Origin: Tumebacillus amylolyticus
GTDB taxonomy: Bacteria; Bacillota; Bacilli; Tumebacillales; Tumebacillaceae
NCBI RefSeq assembly: GCF_016722965.1
Contig: NZ_JAEQNB010000004.1
Location: 1 to 64,000 of the forward strand
Direction: 5' to 3'
DNA length: 64,000 bases
Below, piece after piece: positions 26,721 through 36,994 of this stretch. The notes beneath the pieces were generated by a model, which did no database searches, had not been told where the DNA came from, and saw only the letters and a program-made list of their open reading frames with translations. Position numbers and translations under genes: made by a program. Positions within the stretch are counted from its first letter, which is position 1; every line of letters starts with the position of its first letter.

Positions 26721-27137
26721 ATGGCCGTTAACGCATATAAAATCGACCATGTCGCCATCGCCGTCCACTCGATTGAAGAGACGTTGCCGGTCTACACGGG
26801 CGGCATCGGACTGAAATTCCTGCACGAAGAAGTCGTCGAGGACCAGATGGCGCGTCTGGCATTCATCGAGGTGGGGGAGAGCTTGATCGAACTGCTCGAG
26901 CCGACCTGCCCGGAGTCTCCGATCGCCAAGTTCTTGGAGAAAAAGGGACCTGGTATCCATCACATCGCCTATGCGGTTCCCGATGTCGTGGAAGCGCTCG
27001 CCTCCGCCAAAGAAGCCGGGTATCGCCTGATCGACGAAGTGCCGCGCAAGGGCGGGCACGGGAAAATGATCGCGTTCCTGCATCCCAAGGATACCCACGG
27101 CGTCCTGACCGAGTTCTGCCAGCGTATCGAAGACTAG
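26721..27137 (+). CDS. mce: Methylmalonyl-CoA epimerase
   Basis: A 138-residue vicinal-oxygen-chelate (glyoxalase-fold) protein that swaps the two methylmalonyl-CoA epimers. Metal-binding positions are His9 (IDHVAIAV), GIHHIAYAV and GVLTEFCQ. ATG 26721 is the start, with GAGGGGG 5-11 bases upstream. In Bacillus subtilis the equivalent is yqjC. Confidence 0.93.
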   Translation: MAVNAYKIDHVAIAVHSIEETLPVYTGGIGLKFLHEEVVEDQMARLAFIEVGESLIELLEPTCPESPIAKFLEKKGPGIHHIAYAVPDVVEALASAKEAGYRLIDEVPRKGGHGKMIAFLHPKDTHGVLTEFCQRIED

Positions 27138-27172
27138 AACTCCCGTAGTAGAGAGAAGTGGAGGGGACTCTT

Positions 27173-28714
27173 TTGGAAAAAAAGATCATGGAACTTCATG
27201 ACCGTCGCCGCAAGATCGAACTCGGCGGCGGTGACAAGCGAATCGCCGCTCAACATGCCAAGGGCAAGTACACCGCTCGCGAACGCATCGAGATGTTGCT
27301 CGACCCCGGCACGTTCCGCGAACTCAACCCGTTCATCGAACATCGCGCCACCCATTTCGGCATGGACAAAGCCGAAGCACCGGGTGAGGGCGTTGTCACC
27401 GGCTGGGGGAAAGTCAACGGTCGCATCATCTACGTGTTTGCCCAAGACTTCACCGTGTTCGGCGGTGCGCTTGGCGAGATGCACGCGCTGAAAATTACCA
27501 AATGCATGGACCTCGCTGCGAAAAACGGCGCTCCGGTCATCGGCCTGAACGATTCCGGCGGCGCACGCATCCAAGAGGGTGTCGCTTCTCTGGATGGCTA
27601 TGGTCAAATCTTCTACCGCAACGCGATCTACTCCGGCGTCATCCCGCAGATTTCCGTGATCATGGGCCCGTGTGCCGGCGGTGCTGTGTATTCCCCGGCG
27701 ATCACCGACTTTATTTTCATGGTCGAAGGCAACTCGCAGATGTTCATCACCGGCCCGAAAGTCATCGAGACGGTCACCGGCGAGAAAATCACCGCAGAGA
27801 ACCTTGGCGGCGCACGCGTCCAAGAATCGATCTCCGGCGTCACGCACTTCAGCAACAAAACCGAAGAGGACGTCTTGAACGACGTTCGTCGTCTGCTCTC
27901 GTTCCTCCCGCAGAACAACATGGAAGAGCCGCCGCGCGTCTACAACAAGCCGGATAACGGTTGGAACGACGAACTCGTAACCGTCGTGCCGGTCGAACCG
28001 ACCAAAGCGTACGACGTGCGCGAAGTCATCCACCGCGTCGTCGACGACGGGGACTTCATGGAAGTGCAGAAAAACTTCGCGAAAAACGCCGTGGTCGGCT
28101 TCGCTCGCATCGAAGGCCACCCGATCGGCATCGTCGCCAACCAGCCGAAGTTCATGGCGGGCGGTCTCGACATCGATTCCTCCGACAAAATCGCCCGCTT
28201 CATCCGTTTCTGCGACTGCTTCAACATCCCGCTGGTCACGTTCGAAGACGTCACCGGTTTTATCCCGGGCGTTATGCAGGAACACCGCGGCATCATCCGA
28301 CACGGCGCCAAGATGCTCTACGCGTACTCCGAAGCAACCGTGCCGAAGATTACGATCATCTTGCGCAAAGCGTTCGGGGGCGCGTTCGTCGCGATGAACT
28401 CCAAATCGATCGGCGCAGACCTCGTCTATTCGTGGCCGACCGGCGAAGTTGCCGTCATGGGCGCAGAGGGTGCAGCCAACATCGTGTTTGCCAAGGAAAT
28501 CTCCGATTCCGAAGACCCGAACGCAACGCGTGCAGCCAAGATCGCCGAGTACAAGGAGAAATTCTCCAACCCGTACGTCGCCGCGTCTCTCGGCATGATC
28601 GACGATGTCATCGACCCGCGCGAAACGCGTCAGAAGCTCAAGGAAGGGTTGGAAATTTTGCGCACCAAGCGTGAAACCCGCCCGCCGAAAAAACACGGCA
28701 ACATCCCGCTGTAG
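27173..28714 (+). CDS. Acyl-CoA carboxylase beta subunit (propionyl-CoA carboxylase type)
   Basis: A 513-residue carboxyltransferase with two crotonase-type halves. Typical segments are GGGDKRIAAQHAKGKYTARERI, NDSGGARIQEGVASLDGYG in the first half and TFEDVTGFIPGVMQEHRGII in the second. It resembles Bacillus YqjD/propionyl-CoA carboxylase beta. No biotin carboxylase or biotin carrier is in this window, so partner subunits must be elsewhere. The start is TTG 27173, six bases after GAGGGG; a GTG at 27158 precedes the ribosome binding site. Confidence 0.9.
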   Translation: MEKKIMELHDRRRKIELGGGDKRIAAQHAKGKYTARERIEMLLDPGTFRELNPFIEHRATHFGMDKAEAPGEGVVTGWGKVNGRIIYVFAQDFTVFGGALGEMHALKITKCMDLAAKNGAPVIGLNDSGGARIQEGVASLDGYGQIFYRNAIYSGVIPQISVIMGPCAGGAVYSPAITDFIFMVEGNSQMFITGPKVIETVTGEKITAENLGGARVQESISGVTHFSNKTEEDVLNDVRRLLSFLPQNNMEEPPRVYNKPDNGWNDELVTVVPVEPTKAYDVREVIHRVVDDGDFMEVQKNFAKNAVVGFARIEGHPIGIVANQPKFMAGGLDIDSSDKIARFIRFCDCFNIPLVTFEDVTGFIPGVMQEHRGIIRHGAKMLYAYSEATVPKITIILRKAFGGAFVAMNSKSIGADLVYSWPTGEVAVMGAEGAANIVFAKEISDSEDPNATRAAKIAEYKEKFSNPYVAASLGMIDDVIDPRETRQKLKEGLEILRTKRETRPPKKHGNIPL

Positions 28715-28725
28715 GAGGTCTCTCC

Positions 28726-28953
28726 ATGAGTAGCGAACGATTTGACGTGACGTTCATCCGAGGGCCGCGCGATGTCTCGCCGTGGAAACAAGCGGCACGC
28801 CGCCTGAACCTTTTGACGAACAGCCCGCAGAACGACGAAGACGCTCTGCGCGCTCGCTCCGCCTACAACGAAAAACGCGACGGATTCCGCCTGGAGCAGT
28901 ACCCGAACGCGATCTACCAAGAGAAAGGACGAGAACGCAGATGTACCAAGTGA
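28726..28953 (+). CDS. Small hypothetical protein in the carboxylase operon
   Basis: A 75-residue, charged, Arg-rich protein with no recognised domain, signal or membrane segment. It is supported by a TAGGAGG site straddling the previous stop codon and tight placement between yqjD-like and yqjE-like genes, overlapping the latter by 13 bases. Small partner subunits occur in some acyl-CoA carboxylases, but no resemblance is visible. Confidence 0.65.
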   Translation: MSSERFDVTFIRGPRDVSPWKQAARRLNLLTNSPQNDEDALRARSAYNEKRDGFRLEQYPNAIYQEKGRERRCTK

Positions 28954-30062
28954 ATCGTGAACGTCTGATCCAAACCTTCCTGGAGTTGGTGCAAATCAAC
29001 TCCCTGTCCCGTGATGAACGCAACGTTGCAGACCGCCTGACCCGCGAACTCCAAGAACTTGGAGTCGAAGTGGTCGAGGACAGCGCAGGGGAAAAAGTCG
29101 GCGGCAACGCCGGCAACCTGATCTGCACGTTGAAAGGGGACGAGTCCAAACCGACCATCCTCTTCACCTGCCACATGGACACCGTAGCCCCGGGCCTGAA
29201 CATCAAACCGCAACTGCTCGAAGACCGCATCACCTCGGACGGCACCACGATCCTCGGCGCCGATGACAAAGCGGGCGTTTCCGGCATTCTGGAAATGGTG
29301 CGCACGTTGAAGGAGCAAAACCTCCAACACGGCACCATCGTGCTGTTTCTGACGATGGGCGAAGAGACCGGCTTGCTCGGCTCTCGTCATGCGGATTGGG
29401 AGAAACTCCCGAAAGTCGACATGGGCTTCGCGTTCGACTCCAACGGACCGATCGGCAAAGTCGTCACCCAATCTCCGGCACAAGCACGCCTTGAAGTTAC
29501 CGTTCACGGCAAACTCGCACATGCGGGCGTCAACCCGGAAGCGGGCATCAACGCGATCAACGTGGCAGCATTGGCGATCTCGCGCATGAAACTGGGTCGC
29601 ATCAACGAGCGCACCACCGCGAACATCGGCAACCTGCACGGCGGGGACGCGACCAACGTCGTCTGTGACAAAGTCACCATCGCGGCGGAAGCTCGTTCCT
29701 TGGTACTCGACGAGCTCGACGAGCAAGTCAAGCACATGGTCGACACGTTCCACGCAGCCGCAGAGGAATTCAAGACCACGTGCGACATCTCCGTGCAACG
29801 CATGTACTCCAACCTCAACCATGACGTCGAGGCTGAAGTGGTGCAAACGGCATTCAAAGCGGTTCGTTCGCTTGGCTTTGAACCGACCACGATGGCTTCC
29901 GGCGGCGGTTCTGACGCGAACATCTTGAACGGTCAAGGCATTCCGACCGTCAACATCGCCATCGGCTATGAAAAAATCCACACGGTCGAAGAGTTCATTC
30001 GCCTCAACGACCTCGAAAACGGCGCACGCCTGCTCGTCGCGATGACGCAAGCTGTGCTCTAA
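28941..30062 (+). CDS. M20 family peptidase, YqjE/PepT-like
   Basis: A 373-residue metallopeptidase of the tripeptidase-T-like group. Metal ligand motifs are FTCHMDTVAPG, ILGADDKAG and FLTMGEETGLLGS, and the C-terminal His lies in YEKIHTVEEF. A dimerisation domain (roughly 175-285) includes HGKLAHAGVNPEAG. It corresponds to Bacillus YqjE, whose gene follows yqjC-yqjD. A paralogue lies at 42482-43666. Confidence 0.88.
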   Translation: MYQVNRERLIQTFLELVQINSLSRDERNVADRLTRELQELGVEVVEDSAGEKVGGNAGNLICTLKGDESKPTILFTCHMDTVAPGLNIKPQLLEDRITSDGTTILGADDKAGVSGILEMVRTLKEQNLQHGTIVLFLTMGEETGLLGSRHADWEKLPKVDMGFAFDSNGPIGKVVTQSPAQARLEVTVHGKLAHAGVNPEAGINAINVAALAISRMKLGRINERTTANIGNLHGGDATNVVCDKVTIAAEARSLVLDELDEQVKHMVDTFHAAAEEFKTTCDISVQRMYSNLNHDVEAEVVQTAFKAVRSLGFEPTTMASGGGSDANILNGQGIPTVNIAIGYEKIHTVEEFIRLNDLENGARLLVAMTQAVL

Positions 30063-30079
30063 TACGCCTTCCGAAAAGC

Positions 30080-30116
30080 AACCACCCCATCCGTGAACGA
30101 ATGGGGTGGTTTTTTC
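30080..30116 (+). terminator. Terminator of the mut-mce-carboxylase operon
   Basis: Stem ACCACCCCAT / ATGGGGTGGT and T-run, just after the peptidase stop. Confidence 0.9.
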
Positions 30117-30201
30117 ATGTACACTAAACAGGTAAACGGACTAGTTGTGTCAAACAAATAGAATTACAACAAGAGTGGAATGGGGTTGAAGGGAAAACAA
30201 C

Positions 30202-32184
30202 ATGAAACTGCGCACAAATACTTTAGGCATGTTGCTGGTTATGGCTTTGGTCCCGATGGTCGTCATGGGCGGTGTCAGCAACTACATCTCGATGAAGGGA
30301 TACACCAAATTGCAAGACGCAGCGGTGCAATCTGCGGAGAAGAAAATATCGGAAAGCATCGAATCGGAAAAACGCACCGCCACGTTGATCGCCGGACTGG
30401 CCGCACGAGACCCCCAAATCGACAAAGCGTTAACCGACAAAGACCACACCGCGCTTTCCATCGGGTTGGATACCTTGTTCAAAACGCTGAAACCGCAGGG
30501 CGTCACGCTGATGGAAGTCGGGGACTCGATGGGGGTCGTCCAGTACCGGGCGCACGATCCGGGCCACTATGGGGACGACAAGTACAAAACCGCTTCGGTT
30601 TCCATGGCCCTGAGCCTGCACCATGCGGTCGGTGACATCGAGACGGGATTGTCCGGATTGGCCATGCGCGGCGTCGCACCAATTATGGACGACAGCGGCA
30701 TCGTACACGGAACTGTGACAGCCGGGTTCAACATGGATCAGAAATTCGCCGACAGCATGAAAAATATCATCGGTGGCGACATCACCGTCTATTACGGAGA
30801 CGCCCACGAGATGATCACGTCGACGCTCGGGGAGCAGGAAGCACCGCTGACCGATCCTGACATCGTCAGCGTCGTCTACGACCAGCAATCGCTCTATCGC
30901 ACGACGAACACCGTGAAGGGCCTTTCTTATGACTTCATCTACGTGCCGCTTACCGACTACGATCATAACAACACGCTGGGTGTCGTCCGCATCGGCATCT
31001 CCCGGGAAGAGATCCTCGCGTCGGAACGAAACCTGATGTATGATTCTGTGGGTCTTGCCCTGCTCGTCATCTTGCTCGCGCTGCTCGTCGGCACGAAAAA
31101 CTCCAACTCCATCGTCCGTCCGATGGTCGCCGTGATGGAAGGGCTGCAAGAGGCCTCGAACGGTCGCTTGCGTGAGATCCAGCCGATCAAATCGGCGGGC
31201 GAGTTGAAGCAGTTGCAAGACTTCTACAACGTGATGATCGCCAACATCCGCGGACTGCTTCAGAAAGCAGCGGGGACAGCTACACAAGTTGCCGATCTCT
31301 CCGAACACCTCTACGTGGGGGCTCAAGAAGCGACGCAAGCCGCGGGACAAGTTTCTGCCGCCATCGAAGATGTGGCACGCGGCACCGAATCGCAGAACGA
31401 CGCGCTTCAGCGAGGCAACGACCGCTTGACCGTCGTCGTGCGCTCCCTCGAAGAGATCGCGAGCCGGGCGAACGGCTTGCGTGAGATGGCAGTCGTTGTG
31501 GACGAAGCGTCCCACGTGGGACGCTCCACGATGCAACGCACGCGCGAAGAGATGGATTCCATCAAGTCGCATGTCGAACTCACAGCGTCGACGATGAACG
31601 CTTTGGGCGAGCAGTCGCAGAAGATCGGGCACATCTCGGAGTTGATCTCGGGCATCGCCTCGCAAACCAACTTGCTTGCGCTCAACGCCGCCATCGAAGC
31701 GGCACGCGCCGGTGAACACGGGCGCGGATTTGCGGTCGTCGCCGACGAAGTTCGCAAATTGGCGGAGCAGTCCGGCAACGCAGCGGATGAAATCGCCCAA
31801 CTGATCGTCCTCATTCGGGAGCAAGTGCAAGCGAGCATCGCCGGCATGCAGGAGGGCATCTCTGCTGTCCAATCGGGCAGTACGGCAGTCGAAGAAGCGG
31901 AGCACGCGTTCCGGATGGTCGGAGATCGACTGGACGGCGTCACGTCCGGCATCGCAGACGTGCATGCCTTGACCGAGGAAGCCTCCGTGCAATCCAACGG
32001 AGTCGAGCACGAGTTCCATGAAATCGCCTCCGTTGCCGAAGAGTCGGCCGCTTCTTCACAGGAAGTCGCTTCAGCCGTCGAAGAGCAAAGTGCGACCATC
32101 GGGTCGCTGTCTCAATCGATGGAAGACCTTAAACGACTTGCCGATGATTTGAAGCAAGCTGTCGATCAATTTCAATTCGAGTAA
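30202..32184 (+). CDS. Methyl-accepting chemotaxis protein
   Basis: A 660-residue transmembrane chemoreceptor. One helix (about 8-30), an outside Cache-like sensor (about 31-275), a second helix (about 280-300), HAMP (about 300-355) and a long signalling domain are seen. The kinase-contact tip is [20 protein letters not shown]. The ligand is unknown. A related receptor of the same length follows 137 bases later. A GAAGGGAA site precedes ATG 30202. Confidence 0.92.
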   Translation: MKLRTNTLGMLLVMALVPMVVMGGVSNYISMKGYTKLQDAAVQSAEKKISESIESEKRTATLIAGLAARDPQIDKALTDKDHTALSIGLDTLFKTLKPQGVTLMEVGDSMGVVQYRAHDPGHYGDDKYKTASVSMALSLHHAVGDIETGLSGLAMRGVAPIMDDSGIVHGTVTAGFNMDQKFADSMKNIIGGDITVYYGDAHEMITSTLGEQEAPLTDPDIVSVVYDQQSLYRTTNTVKGLSYDFIYVPLTDYDHNNTLGVVRIGISREEILASERNLMYDSVGLALLVILLALLVGTKNSNSIVRPMVAVMEGLQEASNGRLREIQPIKSAGELKQLQDFYNVMIANIRGLLQKAAGTATQVADLSEHLYVGAQEATQAAGQVSAAIEDVARGTESQNDALQRGNDRLTVVVRSLEEIASRANGLREMAVVVDEASHVGRSTMQRTREEMDSIKSHVELTASTMNALGEQSQKIGHISELISGIASQTNLLALNAAIEAARAGEHGRGFAVVADEVRKLAEQSGNAADEIAQLIVLIREQVQASIAGMQEGISAVQSGSTAVEEAEHAFRMVGDRLDGVTSGIADVHALTEEASVQSNGVEHEFHEIASVAEESAASSQEVASAVEEQSATIGSLSQSMEDLKRLADDLKQAVDQFQFE

Positions 32185-32194
32185 GTAAACCGCA

Positions 32195-32233
32195 TGAAGA
32201 CCAGTTGAAGCTCTGCTTCTTCGGGTCTTTTTT
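32195..32233 (+). terminator. Terminator between the tandem chemoreceptors
   Basis: Stem GAAGACC(A)...GGGTCTT with inner GAAGC / GCTTC and a T-run. Confidence 0.65.
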
Positions 32234-32321
32234 TGTTAAAAGTCTGTCTAATCAAAAGGAATCCGACAAGATTCGTCAAATCTGTACAATAGGAAGTTAC
32301 GGGGTAAAGGGGAGCGACACC

Positions 32322-34304
32322 ATGAAATTACGTACCCAAACGGTGGGCCTGTTGTTGAGTCTGGCACTCGTGCCGATGATGGCGATGGGAGTAGTCAGCA
32401 ATACCGTGTCGATGCGTGCGCTGTCCGACTTGCAGGCAACGTCTGTCCAAGCCGCACAGAACACCGTCGTGCAAGCGATTCAATCGCAAGAGCAGAACGC
32501 CACGGCGCTTGCCATCCAAGCGTCGCGCGACCCGCAGATCAATGCGGCCTTGCAGACACAGGACCGCAAGAAATTGTCGGAGTTGATTGATCCGGTCTAC
32601 CAAGACCTGAAAACACAAGAACTTTCCGTCCTCGAGATCGGCAATTCGATGGGGACTGTCATCTATCGGGCATACGACCCGGAAAAGTTCGGGGATAGCA
32701 AGTCTGCCAATCCGATGATCTCGCTTGCGATCTCGTCGGGCAAGACGATCGCTGCCGTCGAAGAAGACAACGATCGCCTCTCCGTGCGCAGTGTCGCCCC
32801 GATCAAGGCCGGCAACATCGTCAAAGGCACGATCTCCTACGGCTACGCAACCGATGACAAACTCGTCCAACGTCTCAAGGGCATCGTCAACGGCGAAGTG
32901 AGCGTGTACAGCGCCGCCACGAAAAAAATGCTCGTTTCCACCATCCAAGGGGAGCAAGACACGATGAGCGGTGACGCGTTGCTGGCAAGCGTCATCGACA
33001 AACAGCAAGCGTTTCAGACCACGGGCGATGTCAACGGCGCGCCGTTCGATTTCGTCTACGTTCCGCTCACCGACTATGACAAAAACGTCACGCTCGCCGT
33101 CATGCGCGTCTCGATGTCGAGAGAGGCGATTGTGAGCGCCCAACATAAGATCCTCACGTACAGCATCGCGCTGGCGGTTCTGACGATCTTGCTCTCCGTC
33201 TTCATCGCCGTGCGCAGTTCCAACCGCATCGTGCGTCCCATGACGGCGGTGATGGACGGCTTGTCGGAAGCGGCAAACGGTCGCTTGCGTCAGGTGAAAA
33301 AAGTCAAAGCTTCTGGAGAACTTCAACAGTTGCTTTCCCACTACGATCTCATGATTCGCAACATTCGCGATCTCATGATGGTTGCGGGACAGAGTGCGGC
33401 GCAGGCGTCGGAGCTGTCCGAGCAGATTCACAGCGGCACCCAAGAAGCGACGGCGGCCGCCGAGCAAGTCACCCGCTCCGTGGATGAAGTAGCGTCGGGC
33501 AGCGAACGCCAGAATCAGTCGCTGCAACGCGCCAACGACGAGATGAGCAACATCGTGCACGACTTGGAGAGCATCGCGGCTTCCACCAAGGAACTGAGCG
33601 ACCTCGCCCTTGACGTAGACGTTGCTTCGAACGCCGGCCGCAAGACCCTGCAACGCACACGCGAAGAAATGAACCAGATCCACCGCCATGTCCAACACAC
33701 CTCGGAAACGATGAACATCTTGGGCGAACAGTCGGAGCGAATCGGTTCCATCGTCGACGTGATCGGTGCGATTGCCGGACAGACCAATCTCTTGGCACTC
33801 AACGCCGCCATCGAAGCTGCACGAGCCGGGGAACAGGGACGGGGCTTCTCCGTCGTCGCCGACGAAGTGCGCAAACTCGCCGAGCAATCGGAGCTGGCGG
33901 CACGTGAAATCGCCGAGCTCGTTCTGGGCATTCGCGAGCAAGTAGAAGCGAGCATCGCCGGCATGCAACAGGGCTTGCAAGCGGTGATCGGCGGCGAGCG
34001 GGCGATGGTCGAAACCGAGCAGGCGTTTGGCATCGTCGGAGAGCGTCTGCTCGGTGTGACGAGCGGAGTGGCAGGGGTCTACGAACTGACGAAGACCGCC
34101 TCGCTGCACTCCAAGATCGTCGAGCAGGAGTTCCATTCCATCGCCCACGTCTCCGAAACGACCGTCGCTTCCACCGAGGAAGTCGCGGCCGCCATCGAAG
34201 AACAGAGCGCGATGATGATCTCTCTGGCGCAATCAATGGAAGAACTGCGTCGTCTCTCTGAAACCCTCAACGGAGCGGTCGGACGATTTGAATGCAACGA
34301 GTAA
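32322..34304 (+). CDS. Methyl-accepting chemotaxis protein (paralogue of the previous gene)
   Basis: A 660-residue receptor with the same layout as the gene before it: TM ([18 protein letters not shown]), sensor (about 31-275), TM ([18 protein letters not shown]), HAMP and signalling domain with tip [20 protein letters not shown]. The sensor domains share the general pattern but differ in many positions, as expected after duplication and specialisation. ATG 32322 has AAAGGGGA upstream. Confidence 0.92.
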   Translation: MKLRTQTVGLLLSLALVPMMAMGVVSNTVSMRALSDLQATSVQAAQNTVVQAIQSQEQNATALAIQASRDPQINAALQTQDRKKLSELIDPVYQDLKTQELSVLEIGNSMGTVIYRAYDPEKFGDSKSANPMISLAISSGKTIAAVEEDNDRLSVRSVAPIKAGNIVKGTISYGYATDDKLVQRLKGIVNGEVSVYSAATKKMLVSTIQGEQDTMSGDALLASVIDKQQAFQTTGDVNGAPFDFVYVPLTDYDKNVTLAVMRVSMSREAIVSAQHKILTYSIALAVLTILLSVFIAVRSSNRIVRPMTAVMDGLSEAANGRLRQVKKVKASGELQQLLSHYDLMIRNIRDLMMVAGQSAAQASELSEQIHSGTQEATAAAEQVTRSVDEVASGSERQNQSLQRANDEMSNIVHDLESIAASTKELSDLALDVDVASNAGRKTLQRTREEMNQIHRHVQHTSETMNILGEQSERIGSIVDVIGAIAGQTNLLALNAAIEAARAGEQGRGFSVVADEVRKLAEQSELAAREIAELVLGIREQVEASIAGMQQGLQAVIGGERAMVETEQAFGIVGERLLGVTSGVAGVYELTKTASLHSKIVEQEFHSIAHVSETTVASTEEVAAAIEEQSAMMISLAQSMEELRRLSETLNGAVGRFECNE

Positions 34305-34321
34305 TGGATCATTAAAAAAGA

Positions 34322-34359
34322 AAGCGGCACTCTCATGAGACGAGAGTGCCGCTTTTTCT
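34322..34359 (+). terminator. Terminator after the chemoreceptor pair
   Basis: Stem AGCGGCACTCTC / GAGAGTGCCGCT and T-run. Confidence 0.9.
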
Positions 34360-34476
34360 ATTTTTCAAAAAAAGACTTTATTTCGCCCGCCGAAAAGAAT
34401 ATAGTAAGGATACCGACAAATTCGTGAAGTTTTTGAAGCGATTGAAAAAAGTTTAAGAGAAGGAGTGACCCCAACA

Positions 34477-35694
34477 ATGGAATCATCCTCATCATGGAAA
34501 CGCACCGTCTGGATTCTTTGGTTCGGCTCGTTGCTCACCAATGCAAGTTACACCATGGTCGTGCCGTTCCTGCCGCTGTACCTGATCCAAGAGCTCGGGG
34601 TTGCCAAAAGTGACGCCAACTGGTGGTCGGGGATCATCTTCTCGGTTTCCTTCCTCGTCGGTGGAATCATGGCGCCGTACTGGGGCGCACTTGCCGACAA
34701 GCACGGCAAGAAAAAAATGATCTTGCGCGCCGGATTCTCGCTGTTCTTCGTCTACTCGCTCGGTGCGTTTGTCCATTCCCCGTGGGAATTGCTCGGCGTG
34801 CGCGTCTTGCACGGCCTGGTGGCAGGCTTCGTGCCCGCCTCGATGGCCATCGTCGCCTCGACCACTCCGGAGAAGCACATGGGCTGGAGTCTCGGTCTCA
34901 TGCAGACCGCGGGTGCTACGGGCGGCATCCTCGGCCCGCTGATGGGCGGAGTTTTGTCGGAGATCTTCGGCATGCGGATGTCGTTCATCGCCTCCGGGGT
35001 CTCCGTTTTGCTCGCCACCTTGCTCGTCCTGAAATTCGTCCACGAGACGCCGGTCGCCCCGGCCAAGGAGCGCTCCCGCATCCGCGACGACGTCAAAGTC
35101 GCGTGGAACAACCGCCCGATGCTGCGGGCGCTGTCGATCTTGATCGTTTTCCAAACCGCATTGGCGATCTTGCAACCGGTCCTGACGCTGTACGTGGCCG
35201 ATCTGCAAGGCAGCCTGGACGGTTCTGTACTCTCCTCAGGCCTGATCTTCTCGCTCTCCGGCATCGCGATGATCATCGCGGCTCCGTACTGGGGACGCTG
35301 GGGGCAGAAGCAGGGCTTCCGCAGCACGTTGCTGATCGCGTTGCTCGGAGCGGGCGTGCTGACCATCGCACAAGTCCTGCCTGACAACTTGCTGACGTTT
35401 AGTATCAACCGTTTTGCCATCGGGTTGTTCATGGCGGGGATCTTGCCCGCATGCAACGCCATCGTCGTGGAGAACACATCGGCTGACTTCCGGGGTCGTG
35501 CGTTTGGCTTGACGACGTCCGCCAACCAATTCGGCGCGATGATCGGCCCGCTGATCGGCGGCTTCATGAGCGGCTTCGTCTCGATACCGTTCGTGTTCGT
35601 GATCACCGGACTGCTGCTGCTCGTAAACGCCGGCAACGTCATGCTCTGGCCGCGTCAATCGGTCGTCAAACCGCAAACCGCCAAAAGCGCATAA
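34477..35694 (+). CDS. MFS transporter
   Basis: A 405-residue major facilitator with 12 predicted helices. The loop 2-3 motif appears as GALADKHGKKKM, a standard MFS signature, and the second half repeats a similar loop (PYWGRWGQKQGFRS). The multidrug-efflux DHA1 group is the closest pattern, but substrate cannot be inferred. ATG 34477 follows AGAAGGAG. Confidence 0.88.
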   Translation: MESSSSWKRTVWILWFGSLLTNASYTMVVPFLPLYLIQELGVAKSDANWWSGIIFSVSFLVGGIMAPYWGALADKHGKKKMILRAGFSLFFVYSLGAFVHSPWELLGVRVLHGLVAGFVPASMAIVASTTPEKHMGWSLGLMQTAGATGGILGPLMGGVLSEIFGMRMSFIASGVSVLLATLLVLKFVHETPVAPAKERSRIRDDVKVAWNNRPMLRALSILIVFQTALAILQPVLTLYVADLQGSLDGSVLSSGLIFSLSGIAMIIAAPYWGRWGQKQGFRSTLLIALLGAGVLTIAQVLPDNLLTFSINRFAIGLFMAGILPACNAIVVENTSADFRGRAFGLTTSANQFGAMIGPLIGGFMSGFVSIPFVFVITGLLLLVNAGNVMLWPRQSVVKPQTAKSA

Positions 35695-35707
35695 CCTCAC
35701 GTTCAGC

Positions 35708-35746
35708 AAAAAAAAGGGAGCCCTTCACGTGGAAGGACTCCCTTTG
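35708..35746. terminator. Terminator between convergent genes
   Basis: Imperfect stem AAGGGAG(C)CCTTC / GGAAGG(A)CTCCCTT followed by TTTG. Confidence 0.6.
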
Positions 35747-35772
35747 ATTGTGTAAAGGTGGAGCATGGAGGT

Positions 35773-36003
35773 CTACAGTTGCGAGTCGATTTGATCCAAC
35801 ACGGGATGTGAGATCACCGCACCGTTCAGTTCATAGACGAGCACCGTGTCGGCCGCCGGCACTGTTTCCTCGACATAGTGCTGGTTGGGGCAGGCGCGGT
35901 ATCGACTTCCGAAACCGGTATCCGAGGGTATGGTGATCAGTTTGTCGTTGCAATACGGGCAACGTCCGGTCAACGGTTTCCAAAAGCGGTTCCATGCGTT
36001 CAT
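35773..36003 (-). CDS. Small zinc-ribbon-like protein, unknown function
   Basis: A 76-residue protein. RCPYCNDKL and RACPNQH suggest a small Cys-based metal site (one clear CxxC plus a later Cys and His). A hydrophobic acidic tail follows. No signal or membrane segment. It is transcribed divergently from the TauE-like gene. Weak ribosome binding site (GGTGAT). Function unknown. Confidence 0.6.
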   Translation of the reverse strand: MNAWNRFWKPLTGRCPYCNDKLITIPSDTGFGSRYRACPNQHYVEETVPAADTVLVYELNGAVISHPVLDQIDSQL

Positions 36004-36136
36004 CTGTTATCACCATATTCCCTATCATTATACTTGGATTATACGGCGGCGAATCCTCCCGCGCAAGTGCAACTTTTGTGGTATCATAAAAATATAGAAA
36101 TTGACCGTTGTCAAGGCGTACAGGGGAGGCATAAAC

Positions 36137-36940
36137 GTGACGGCTGCAGATGTTGCAGTATACGTGATCATAGGCTTGATCGGTTCCTTTTGCTCCGGCC
36201 TACTAGGCGTTGGCGGGGCGATTGTTACATACCCGCTTCTCTTTTTTGTTCCCCCATTGTTTGGGGCGTATGCGATGACGCCCAATGAAATTTCGGCGGT
36301 GACGATGTTTCAAGTGTTTGCGTCCAGCGGGATCGGGATGTTGATGTACCGCAAATCTCCGTGGTTGAACCGAAGCGTCGTACTGACGATTGGCGGAGGG
36401 ATGACCGGAGGGAGTTTGATCGGCAGTTTGTTGTCCGGTTTCATGCCGGGGCAAGTCATTCACATCCTGTACGGTTGCATGGCACTGCTCGCCGTCGTGC
36501 TGATGTTGAAAAAACGACAAGGCGGAACGCTTGAGAGTGCAGAGCCGCCGGCGCACATCGAATTCAAGCGGTCGCTTGCGATCACGCTTGCCGTCGCCGT
36601 CGGGTTGCTCTCCGGCATCGTCGGAGCGGGTGGGTCGTTCCTGCTGATTCCGATCATGCTCGGCATTTTGAAACTGCCGACCCGAACGGCGATCGCTTCG
36701 TCCTTGATCGTTGTGTTTCTCTCCTCGATTGGCGGTGTGATCGGCAAGTCGGCGGGGGGACATGTCCACATCGCGCTGACGGCGATGATCGTCGCGGCGA
36801 GTCTGTTCGGCTCCACGTTCGGGGCGCGGATCGGGCAACGTATGAACGTGCAGGTGCTTCGTTTGGTTTTGGTCGCGATCATTTTCGTCTCTGCGCTGAA
36901 CATCTGGGGCGAGTTGATCTACAAGTGGATCGAAACCTAA
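36137..36940 (+). CDS. TauE/SafE family sulfite/anion exporter-like membrane protein
   Basis: A 267-residue protein with about eight hydrophobic helices in two repeats. Each repeat starts with the family pattern (GLLGVGGAIVTYPLL and GIVGAGGSFLLIPIML). Members export sulfite, sulfoacetate or organosulfur compounds. GTG 36137 is preferred, seven bases after AGGGGAGG. Confidence 0.85.
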   Translation: MTAADVAVYVIIGLIGSFCSGLLGVGGAIVTYPLLFFVPPLFGAYAMTPNEISAVTMFQVFASSGIGMLMYRKSPWLNRSVVLTIGGGMTGGSLIGSLLSGFMPGQVIHILYGCMALLAVVLMLKKRQGGTLESAEPPAHIEFKRSLAITLAVAVGLLSGIVGAGGSFLLIPIMLGILKLPTRTAIASSLIVVFLSSIGGVIGKSAGGHVHIALTAMIVAASLFGSTFGARIGQRMNVQVLRLVLVAIIFVSALNIWGELIYKWIET

Positions 36941-36954
36941 GACCGAAGATATGA

Positions 36955-36994
36955 AAAAAGTCCACGGGGACCGCTGCCCCGTGGACTTTTTTTT
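36955..36994. terminator. Bidirectional terminator
   Basis: Stem AAAGTCCACGGGG / CCCCGTGGACTTT with A- and T-tracts, between convergent genes. Confidence 0.9.

Noticed and set aside
24923-26758. Minus-strand open frame opposite the mutase genes
   Set aside because: Antisense shadow of strongly biased codons; the mutase genes are unmistakable.
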